From the NCBI GenBank assembly GCA_051880615.1, contig JBJEOH010000041.1, positions 186,001 through 250,000 on the forward strand: a stretch of 64,000 nucleotides of DNA. The letters run 5' to 3'. The stretch comes from UBA7067 sp051880615. Lineage in GTDB: Bacteria; Bacillota; Clostridia; Oscillospirales; Acutalibacteraceae. A model generated the notes under the pieces. The model made no database searches, was not told where the DNA came from, and saw only the letters and a program-made list of their open reading frames with translations. The translations under genes and the position numbers were made by a program. Of this stretch, positions 58,241 to 64,000 are shown piece by piece (the first letter of the stretch is position 1; each line of letters starts with the position of its first letter).

Positions 58241-59110
58241 TCAAAGTGTTTTTGAAATTTCCTTAAGATATTCTCTGAATTCGTCCTTTACCTCGGGGTG
58301 CGTGAGTGCAACCTCAACGGTAGCTTTCAGAATGCCGAGCTTGTTGCCCATATCGTATCTTTTACCCTCAAAGTCAACCGCTGTCATACCTTTTGTGACA
58401 GCAAGCTGACGCATAGCGTCTGTAAGCTGAATTTCGCCGCCGACTCCCGGCTGTGTGTTTTCAAGAATATCAAATATTTCAGGAGGGAGAACGCATCTGC
58501 CAAGAATAGAAAAGTATGACAGAACATGGTCATCGTCAGGCTTTTCAACCATATCGGTGCATTTGTAAATATTGCCTTCAAGCTTGTCAACCTTTAGTGA
58601 GCTGTACTTGTGAATATCCTCGGGCTTGACCTCCTTGATGCCGAGAACTCCGAGACCGTATTTTTCATACGCCTCTATAAGCTGTCCGCAAGCAGGCTTT
58701 TCGCCGATAATAACATCATCACCGTAAAGTACCGCAATAGGTTCCCCGGCGGCAAAGGACTTTGCACGGCTTATTGCGTGTCCCAATCCCAAGGTTTCCT
58801 TTTGGCGGATTGTGTAAATGTTGGCTAAGTCAGATATATTTCTTAATTGTTCCAATACATCTTCCTTGCCGCTTAGTTCAAGACTATGCTCAAGGTTAGG
58901 GGAGCGATCAAAGTGATCCTCTATAATGCCCTTGCCTCTGTTAGTGATAATCAATATGTCGGTTATGCCGGACTTTACAGCTTCTTCAACTATAAATTGA
59001 ATAGACGGTTTGTCAACAATAGGTAGCATCTCTTTCGGCATTGCCTTTGTAGCGGGAAGAACCCTTGTGCCAAGGCCTGCCGCAGGGATAACGGCCTTTG
59101 TAACTTTCAT
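58241..59110 (-). CDS. galU: UTP-glucose-1-phosphate uridylyltransferase
   Basis: Makes UDP-glucose for glycolipid, polysaccharide and teichoic-acid precursors. 289 residues with the nucleotidyltransferase loop AVIPAAGLGTRVLPATKAMP, the catalytic KEMLPIVDKPSIQFIVEE, VLYGDDVI (metal-binding Asp) and VEKP. The ATG at 59110 is preferred because GGAG is at eight bases; the one at 59116 is too close. It follows the RING-like gene by 28 bp, possibly in one transcript. Confidence 0.95.
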   Translation of the reverse strand: MKVTKAVIPAAGLGTRVLPATKAMPKEMLPIVDKPSIQFIVEEAVKSGITDILIITNRGKGIIEDHFDRSPNLEHSLELSGKEDVLEQLRNISDLANIYTIRQKETLGLGHAISRAKSFAAGEPIAVLYGDDVIIGEKPACGQLIEAYEKYGLGVLGIKEVKPEDIHKYSSLKVDKLEGNIYKCTDMVEKPDDDHVLSYFSILGRCVLPPEIFDILENTQPGVGGEIQLTDAMRQLAVTKGMTAVDFEGKRYDMGNKLGILKATVEVALTHPEVKDEFREYLKEISKTL

Positions 59111-59138
59111 ACCCATTTCTCCTTTTTAGTGTATTTTG

Positions 59139-60119
59139 TTATATTATCTGAATAATAAAGTTGAATGCAAAATAACATACCATAACAACAACAGCCGCAA
59201 TGGTGTTTACACCGCCTGTATTTCCTAAGGCTTCCTTAAGATTAGACGGCTTGCTGTCCTTGATATTTTTAATTTTCTTGACAGTGTGGTTAAAATATAT
59301 TCTGTTGCCGACAAGTCCGCTTATAAACATAGTCACAAACATAACAAGATTTGCAATGCAGGGCAGAAGAAATCTTATAAGCTCGGACATACTTAAATTA
59401 TAAAATGCGTAATTAATGATTTGAACTGAGCTTGCTGTAGTGCCGAGCGTCTGCTGAATTTCGCTGTAGGTCCGCAGAAAATCGTTTATAAAAAACGCTT
59501 CGGTTACAAAGCAGGCGGCAATCAAAGCAATAAATATTCCTCCTGCAACATAGAGCTTGCGGTATAAAAACCACGCGCCGGTAAACAGAGCAGACGAGAG
59601 GTTAAAGCGGCTTCTGCCGAAACGCTTTATGTTCTTAAAGACCGGCAGATAATAAAAATGGTTGTTTTTTACATAGCTCTCGCAGTCCTGCGCGGTAACG
59701 CCCGGTGCAAATTCCTCGTCCATAGAAATTCCGTAGCTTGAGTAAACAGCGGATGGATCGAAACCTCCTGCACCAAAGGGAAAGCCCTGAGGGTTTGCAG
59801 TGTTCCCGAACGGAGGTTTATTGCTGTTGTTTTGAGTGTTGTTTTTGACCGGGTCATCCCCAAGAGGATGTGCACAACTTGAGCAGAACATAGCGTCCTT
59901 AGCGTTTTCAGCACCGCACGACGGGCAAATTGATTTATCATCGGAATCTTCTTCACCCCAGTTAAAGCCGTCACCGTGTTTGTCGGCATTGACGCATTTC
60001 CCAATGCGTTCATAGCATGTTCTGTGTTGAGGTGTTCCGCATTCGGGGCAAACAACAATATCGTCATTTTCGTCAAACGGGACGCCGCACACCGGACATC
60101 TTTTATCTTTAAAATCCAA
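59139..60119 (-). CDS. Prokaryotic RING-like/zinc-ribbon membrane protein (DUF2628)
   Basis: A 326-residue protein. Residues 8-42 place C8, C11, C24, C27, H32, C35 and C42 as in prokaryotic RING (Prok-RING) fingers: RCPVCGVPFDENDDIVVCPE then CGTPQHRTCYERIGKC. A second zinc ribbon (ICPSCGAENAKDAMFCSSC) follows, then a Gly/Phe/Pro linker, a DUF2628-like segment (NHFYYLPVFKNIKRFGRSRF with W-rich FTGAWFLYRKLY) and four membrane helices. The role is unknown; RING-like domains in bacteria need not act in ubiquitin-type conjugation. It has a strong extended -10 promoter and leads into galU. Confidence 0.8.
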   Translation of the reverse strand: MDFKDKRCPVCGVPFDENDDIVVCPECGTPQHRTCYERIGKCVNADKHGDGFNWGEEDSDDKSICPSCGAENAKDAMFCSSCAHPLGDDPVKNNTQNNSNKPPFGNTANPQGFPFGAGGFDPSAVYSSYGISMDEEFAPGVTAQDCESYVKNNHFYYLPVFKNIKRFGRSRFNLSSALFTGAWFLYRKLYVAGGIFIALIAACFVTEAFFINDFLRTYSEIQQTLGTTASSVQIINYAFYNLSMSELIRFLLPCIANLVMFVTMFISGLVGNRIYFNHTVKKIKNIKDSKPSNLKEALGNTGGVNTIAAVVVMVCYFAFNFIIQII

Positions 60120-60168
60120 AAATCTAAGCTCCCTTCAGGAATGTATAATAATCACATTTTATGCTCCT

Positions 60169-60197
60169 ATTATATCAAACCTCGACCGGATTATCAA
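60169..60197 (-). promoter_or_regulatory. Promoter of the RING-like gene and galU
   Basis: On the minus strand TTGATA (60197-60192), 17-bp spacer, TATAAT (60174-60169) preceded by TGA (extended -10). Confidence 0.75.
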
Positions 60198-60245
60198 TTC
60201 TTTTTCAAAAATATTCTCATTATTCAATTACTCATCTGTTAAAAG

Positions 60246-60274
60246 TTGTAATAAGCGCAATAAAATGCTATAAT
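60246..60274 (+). promoter_or_regulatory. Promoter of DUF951-prfA
   Basis: TTGTAA (60246-60251), 17-bp spacer, TATAAT (60269-60274) preceded by TGC (extended -10). Start near 60281, 28 nt before the GTG start. It faces away from the galU-side promoter. Confidence 0.78.
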
Positions 60275-60308
60275 ATGAATGATAATTCTGCAAACAGGAG
60301 GGAAAACA

Positions 60309-60509
60309 GTGGATATAAGGGTTGGCGATGTGCTGCAAATGAAAAAGCCCCACCCGTGCTCATGCAATATGTTCAATGTTTTGCGGGTCGGTATGGATTT
60401 TCGGCTTGAATGTCAGAAATGCGGGCATAAAATAATGATTCCGCGTGCCAAAGCAGAAAAGAATATTAAAAAAGTTATCAGAAACGAAGATGCGTCAAAG
60501 GTGGAATAA
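60309..60509 (+). CDS. DUF951-family small protein
   Basis: A 66-residue protein, MDIRVGDVLQMKKPHPCSCN, then FRLECQKCGHKIMIPRAKAE. Cysteines at C17, C19 and the C-x2-C pair suggest a zinc site, and the fold resembles a small OB/SH3-like barrel. DUF951 genes are common in Firmicutes next to translation genes; the function is not known. The GTG start at 60309 follows AGGAGGG. prfA begins two bases after its stop. Confidence 0.85.
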   Translation: MDIRVGDVLQMKKPHPCSCNMFNVLRVGMDFRLECQKCGHKIMIPRAKAEKNIKKVIRNEDASKVE

Positions 60510-60511
60510 AA

Positions 60512-61582
60512 TTGTTTAATCGGCTTGACATATTTGAAAAAAGATATAATGAGCTTAACACGAGGCTTTATGACCCTGCTGTTGCGGCGAATCCCGAGGA
60601 ATACAGCAAGGTTATGCGCGAGCTTAAGGAGCTTGAGCCGGTGGCGCTTAAATACGGCGAATATAAGTCTGCGACAAAAAAAGAGGAGGAGGCTCTTGCA
60701 ATTCTTGATGAAAGCGGAATTGAGCAGGAGCTGCGCGAAATCGCCAGAATGGAGCTTATGGAGGCGCAGTCGGAAAAGGCGACACTGTCGGAGGAGCTTA
60801 AGATTTTGCTGCTGCCGAAGGACCCAAATGATGAGCGCAATGTAATTGTCGAGATCAGAGGCGGAGCAGGCGGCGAGGAGGCTGCGTTGTTTTGCGGCGT
60901 GCTTTACCGTATGTACACAATGTACGCCGAGAAAAAGGGTTTCAAAACCGAGCTTCTGAATGCAAACGAAACTGAGCTTGGCGGCTACAAGGAAATAAGC
61001 TTTATGATAAACGGCTCGGGTGCGTATTCCCGGTTGAAGTTTGAAAGCGGAGTCCACCGTGTCCAGCGTGTACCTGAAACAGAATCACAGGGCAGAATCC
61101 ACACCTCAACAGTTACGGTTGCGGTTTTGCCGGAAGCTGAGGATGTTGAAATTGAGATAAATCCTGCGGATTTGCAGATTGACACCTTCCGAAGCAGCGG
61201 TGCAGGCGGACAGCACATCAACAAAACAGAGTCGGCTATAAGAATTACTCACCTGCCGACAGGCGTTGTTGTTGAGTGTCAGGACGAGAGAAGCCAGTAT
61301 AAGAATAAGGATAAGGCGATGAAGGTGCTGAAATCACGGCTTTTGCAGGCTAAACAGCAGCAACAGCACGACGAGGTGGCGCAGGAAAGAAAAAGTCAGG
61401 TAGGTACAGGCGACCGAAGCGAGAGAATAAGAACCTACAACTACCCTCAGGGCAGAGTTACCGACCACAGAATTGGGCTTACGCTATATAAAATCGACGA
61501 TATATTAAACGGAAATCTTGACGATGTAATCGACCCGTTGATAGCCGCGGCAAGAGCGCAGCAGCTGAGTGAAGAAAGTTGA
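60512..61582 (+). CDS. prfA: Peptide chain release factor 1
   Basis: Recognises UAA and UAG and triggers peptide release. 356 residues; the peptide anticodon is PET in VHRVQRVPETESQGRIH, the class-I RF1 form (PxT) rather than the SPF of RF2, and the GGQ is in SSGAGGQHINKT. Coding starts with TTG at 60512, two bases after the DUF951 stop, with AGGTGG upstream. Translational coupling is likely. Confidence 0.95.
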   Translation: MFNRLDIFEKRYNELNTRLYDPAVAANPEEYSKVMRELKELEPVALKYGEYKSATKKEEEALAILDESGIEQELREIARMELMEAQSEKATLSEELKILLLPKDPNDERNVIVEIRGGAGGEEAALFCGVLYRMYTMYAEKKGFKTELLNANETELGGYKEISFMINGSGAYSRLKFESGVHRVQRVPETESQGRIHTSTVTVAVLPEAEDVEIEINPADLQIDTFRSSGAGGQHINKTESAIRITHLPTGVVVECQDERSQYKNKDKAMKVLKSRLLQAKQQQQHDEVAQERKSQVGTGDRSERIRTYNYPQGRVTDHRIGLTLYKIDDILNGNLDDVIDPLIAAARAQQLSEES

Positions 61583-61667
61583 GTAAAGAAAATTAAGAAT
61601 AAGTTAATACACAGTTTAATATTTTTTGATTAAATAGTTTTTAATTTAACCGAAAGAAAGTAATAAT

Positions 61668-62681
61668 ATGGAAACTAAAATATTATCGCATGAACAGGTA
61701 GCCGAAGCGGCAAAAATCATAAAAAACGGCGGTCTGGTTGTTATGCCTACCGAAACTGTTTACGGCTTGGGTGCCGACGCATTTAATAAGCAGGCTGTCG
61801 CGAATATATTCAAAGCCAAAGGCAGACCTATGGATAATCCGCTTATTGTTCATATCGGCGCAATAAAGGATTTAAAGCGCATTGTCAGCGAAATACCCGA
61901 AAAGGCTTTAAAGCTTGCAAAAGCCTTCTGGCCGGGACCGCTTACTATGGTATTGCCGAAGGCTCAGTGTGTTCCCGATGAAGTCAGTGCAGGGCTTGAC
62001 ACTGTTGCAGTGCGTTATCCGTCGCATCCGCTTGCTGAAACGCTGATACTTTTAAGCGGTACGCTTATAGCCGCACCGTCGGCTAATTTATCGGGCAGTC
62101 CGAGTCCGACTGAGCTTAAGCATGTTATTGACGATATGAACGGCAGAGTTGATGCAATTCTGGACGGCGGCAGCTGTGAGGTCGGGCTTGAATCAACAGT
62201 AATATCTCTTGTCGGCGATGTTCCGAGGCTTTTAAGACCGGGCGGAGTAACGGTTGACGAGATTGAAAGCGTTATCGGCAGTATTGAGCTTGACCCTGCT
62301 GTTACAGAGAAGCTCAGGGAGGGCGAAAAGGCGGCAAGCCCCGGTATGAAATACAAGCACTATGCGCCGAAGGCAAGGATTATTGTTGTTAAGGGCAGCG
62401 ACGAGCAGTATATTCGATATGTCAATTCACATAACCAAAAGGGTGTCGGGGCAATCTGCTTTGATGAGGATGCCGGAAAACTCAGTGTGCCGTTTTTCTC
62501 GCTCGGAGCTAAAGACGACCAATCATCACAGGCGAAAAATCTTTTCTCCGTTTTAAGAAGTGTTGACGAGGCAGGAATAACACTTGCCTATGCACGCTGT
62601 CCTCGCCTTGACGGAGTAGGCCTTGCCGTATATAACCGCCTTATCAGGGCGGCTGGCTTTGAGGTGACCCGACTTGCGTAA
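61668..62681 (+). CDS. tsaC: L-threonylcarbamoyladenylate synthase (Sua5 type)
   Basis: Makes threonylcarbamoyl-AMP for t6A37 of ANN-decoding tRNAs. 337 residues: the YrdC domain (GGLVVMPTETVYGLGADAFN, KAKGRPMDNPLIVH, SGTLIAAPSANLSGSPSPT) plus the extra C-terminal Sua5 domain after KHYAPKARI, which separates it from shorter TsaC. Overlaps coaE by 8 bp. Confidence 0.94.
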   Translation: METKILSHEQVAEAAKIIKNGGLVVMPTETVYGLGADAFNKQAVANIFKAKGRPMDNPLIVHIGAIKDLKRIVSEIPEKALKLAKAFWPGPLTMVLPKAQCVPDEVSAGLDTVAVRYPSHPLAETLILLSGTLIAAPSANLSGSPSPTELKHVIDDMNGRVDAILDGGSCEVGLESTVISLVGDVPRLLRPGGVTVDEIESVIGSIELDPAVTEKLREGEKAASPGMKYKHYAPKARIIVVKGSDEQYIRYVNSHNQKGVGAICFDEDAGKLSVPFFSLGAKDDQSSQAKNLFSVLRSVDEAGITLAYARCPRLDGVGLAVYNRLIRAAGFEVTRLA

Positions 62682-63291
62682 TTTTGTTATTTTAGGGCTT
62701 ACCGGTCCGTCAGGTTCGGGAAAAAGCACATTCTGTAAATACTTAACCGACTGCGGTTTTGCCTGCGTTGACGCAGATGAAATTGCAAGGCAGGCGCTTA
62801 TGCCCGGCTCAGGCTGTGTGTTTCAGCTTAAGGCTGTGTTCGGTGACGATATAGCCGATAGTGACGGTGTTGTAAACCGCTCTCTTCTGGCTTCTCGTGC
62901 CTTTTCATCAAAGCAGGGCACACGGGCACTGAACGATATTACTCACCCGTGGGTGTTTCTGCGTGCGCTAAAGCAAATAAAGCAGCTTGCCGAACAAGGA
63001 GAACGGCTGATTGTTTTCGACGCTCCCGTTCTTTTTGAGAGCAACAGTGATGTTATGTGCGATATGATAGCAAGCGTTATTGCCGACAGGCAAACAAGGC
63101 TTAAGCGCATAATGAGCAGGGATAATATATCCGAGGAGCTTGCGAACAAGCGCTTCGCTGCACAGCAAAGCGATGAATTTTACATTTCGAAAAGCGACTT
63201 TGTAATCAACGGCGCAGGAGATGAGCTTTATCTTAAACAAACAGCGCTTGAAATTAAAGATAAATTAATGTTACTGAAAGGCGGCGGTTAA
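62674..63291 (+). CDS. coaE: Dephospho-CoA kinase CoaE
   Basis: Final step of CoA synthesis, phosphorylating the 3'-hydroxyl of dephospho-CoA. 205 residues with the P-loop ILGLTGPSGSGKSTFCKYL, DADEIAR, ITHPWV and a LID region MSRDNISEELANKRFAAQ. The start is TTG at 62674, with GAGGTG seven bases upstream inside the sua5 3' end. The lytic transglycosylase gene begins two bases after its stop. Confidence 0.93.
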   Translation: MRNFVILGLTGPSGSGKSTFCKYLTDCGFACVDADEIARQALMPGSGCVFQLKAVFGDDIADSDGVVNRSLLASRAFSSKQGTRALNDITHPWVFLRALKQIKQLAEQGERLIVFDAPVLFESNSDVMCDMIASVIADRQTRLKRIMSRDNISEELANKRFAAQQSDEFYISKSDFVINGAGDELYLKQTALEIKDKLMLLKGGG

Positions 63292-63292
63292 T

Positions 63293-63892
63293 ATATCAAC
63301 GAGAAGAAGAGCTAAACGCCGAAGTCATACCGGCGCAGTAATTGCCGTGATATTGCTGCTTGTTCTTTTTTTTATATTGGGTATGATTCTCTATCTCAGC
63401 AGCTGCAGTATCAATAAGGCGCACTATCAGCTTGAATACAGGGATTTGGTGAGCAAGTATTCAAATGAATATGAAGTCAGTGACGAGCTTATATATGCCG
63501 TAATAAAAACCGAGAGCAATTTTGATCCCGATGCCGAATCAAGCGTCGGTGCAATCGGGCTTATGCAGATTATGCCGTATACCTTTGAGTGGCTGCAAAC
63601 ATATTATGACGGCGAGGTTACAATGGATACCGAAAGTCTTTATGACCCTGAAATCAGCATAAAGTACGGCACGCGTTTTCTTGCGTTCCTGCTTGACAGG
63701 TATGAAAACTGCGAGGAAACCGCTGTAGCCGCATATAACGCAGGCTTTGGTGCAGTAGACGAATGGCTGATGGACGAAAGCTGTTCAAGCGACGGTATAA
63801 CGCTTTATTATATACCGTACAGCGAAACACATAATTATGTTTTAAAGGTTGAAAATGCCAAAGAAAGCTACAAGGATGTTTACGGCCTTTAA
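63293..63892 (+). CDS. Lytic transglycosylase (SLT domain), apparent ATA start
   Basis: Membrane-anchored peptidoglycan lytic transglycosylase of about 199 residues. In frame from 63293 the protein begins (I/M)STRRRAKRRSHTGAVIAVIL, a basic cytoplasmic leader, followed by a membrane helix (LLLVLFFILGMILYL) and the SLT domain: AVIKTESNFDPDAES with catalytic Glu, GAIGLMQIMPYTFEWL and VAAYNAGFGAVDEWL. No ATG, GTG or TTG precedes the basic leader after the coaE stop; AAAGGCGG is seven bases before ATA 63293. A GTG at 63347 would remove the basic leader and lacks a ribosome binding site. Related family members start MSxRRR (ATG), so an ATG-to-ATA change, or sequence error, is possible. Confidence 0.8.
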   Translation: MSTRRRAKRRSHTGAVIAVILLLVLFFILGMILYLSSCSINKAHYQLEYRDLVSKYSNEYEVSDELIYAVIKTESNFDPDAESSVGAIGLMQIMPYTFEWLQTYYDGEVTMDTESLYDPEISIKYGTRFLAFLLDRYENCEETAVAAYNAGFGAVDEWLMDESCSSDGITLYYIPYSETHNYVLKVENAKESYKDVYGL

Positions 63893-63946
63893 TTTGTGAT
63901 AAAATATAGATATATATGATTTGTAAAAATGAAAGGATGGTCAGAG

Positions 63947-64000
63947 ATGGCAAAATCAAAAGAAAAGTCGGAGGCAGCTTTGCTTAAGGAAAAGCTCTTT
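63947..64000 (+). CDS. Partial gene, possibly M18-type aminopeptidase
   Basis: Only 18 codons lie in the window, MAKSKEKSEAALLKEKLF, following AAAGGATGG. The start resembles M18 aminopeptidases, but the fragment is too short to be certain. The upstream sequence TTTGTGATAAAATA (63893-63906), also found before cdaA (53034), offers a TGA-TAAAAT extended -10. Confidence 0.5.
   Translation, partial: MAKSKEKSEAALLKEKLF

Overview
The window reads as a chromosomal segment of a low-to-moderate GC, spore-forming member of the Clostridia, most likely Oscillospiraceae/Ruminococcaceae-like. This is inferred from gene content: sporulation sigma factor G, a SpoVD/FtsI-type transpeptidase with PASTA domains inside the division cluster, ClpC, MutS2, HPr with His15 and Ser46, CdaA/CdaR, YqzL-RecO, DUF951-PrfA, TSCPD and DUF3343 proteins, frequent TTG/GTG starts and purine-rich ribosome binding sites. 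No phage, plasmid, IS transposase or CRISPR array is visible. Nearly everything is core housekeeping, so the unusual signals lie mostly in intergenic DNA.

Layout. 1-3.4 kb: clpC, a decayed XRE regulator and a flavodoxin. 3.4-7.5 kb (minus): yqzL-recO-mutS2-YpmS-like. 7.9-10.8 kb (minus): pantothenate operon (DUF2520 reductase-panB-panC-panD). 11.2-16.5 kb: rimM-trmD, HPr, uvrC, rsmD-coaD and a coiled-coil gene. 17-29.6 kb: division and cell wall (dcw) cluster mraZ-rsmH-ftsL-spoVD-mraY-ftsW-murG-murA-ftsQ-ftsZ. 29.6-33.4 kb: HD protein, zinc-ribbon membrane protein, tRNA-Gly, PHP phosphoesterase, TSCPD protein, mntP and a tiny sortase-signal protein. 33.5-37.4 kb: purine salvage pair, then sigG and rmuC on the minus strand. 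37.5-41.4 kb (minus): YtrA-type GntR regulator with ABC ATPase and giant permease. 41.6-44.8 kb (minus): queA-tgt-yajC and a TIGR04086-type membrane protein. 45-48.2 kb: lysine/diaminopimelate operon asd-dapA-dapB-ACT. 48.3-55.3 kb: ppk1, a phosphofructokinase, DUF3343 plus cysteine desulfurase, cdaA-cdaR. 55.3-60.1 kb (minus): membrane-spanning SF2 helicase, galU and a RING-like/DUF2628 protein. 60.3-64 kb: DUF951-prfA, sua5-coaE, a lytic transglycosylase and the start of a further gene.

Main discoveries. (1) A 156-157 bp non-coding element with imperfect terminal inverted repeats occurs three times (7684, 11031, 58018), each flanked by a 3-bp duplication (TAA, TAA, TTA), so it behaves like a MITE; two inverted copies bracket the pantothenate operon and two copies sit next to the ribosome binding sites of rimM and the helicase. 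(2) Three genes (murA, sigG, the DUF3343 gene) have their Shine-Dalgarno sequence inside the 3' arm of a long, perfect or nearly perfect stem-loop; the sigG case resembles the hairpin control described in Bacillus. (3) A large SF2 helicase carries two transmembrane segments and an unassigned C-terminal domain. (4) A 65-residue protein consists of little more than a signal peptide and an LAATG-type sorting signal. (5) Precisely spaced palindromes overlap the promoters of the GntR/ABC and mntP genes.

Functionally the genes are mostly co-oriented short operons separated by clear intrinsic terminators. Peptidoglycan synthesis is the common theme of the dcw cluster, the diaminopimelate operon, cdaA/cdaR and the lytic transglycosylase; pantothenate genes and the two CoA genes (coaD, coaE) cover parts of the CoA pathway.
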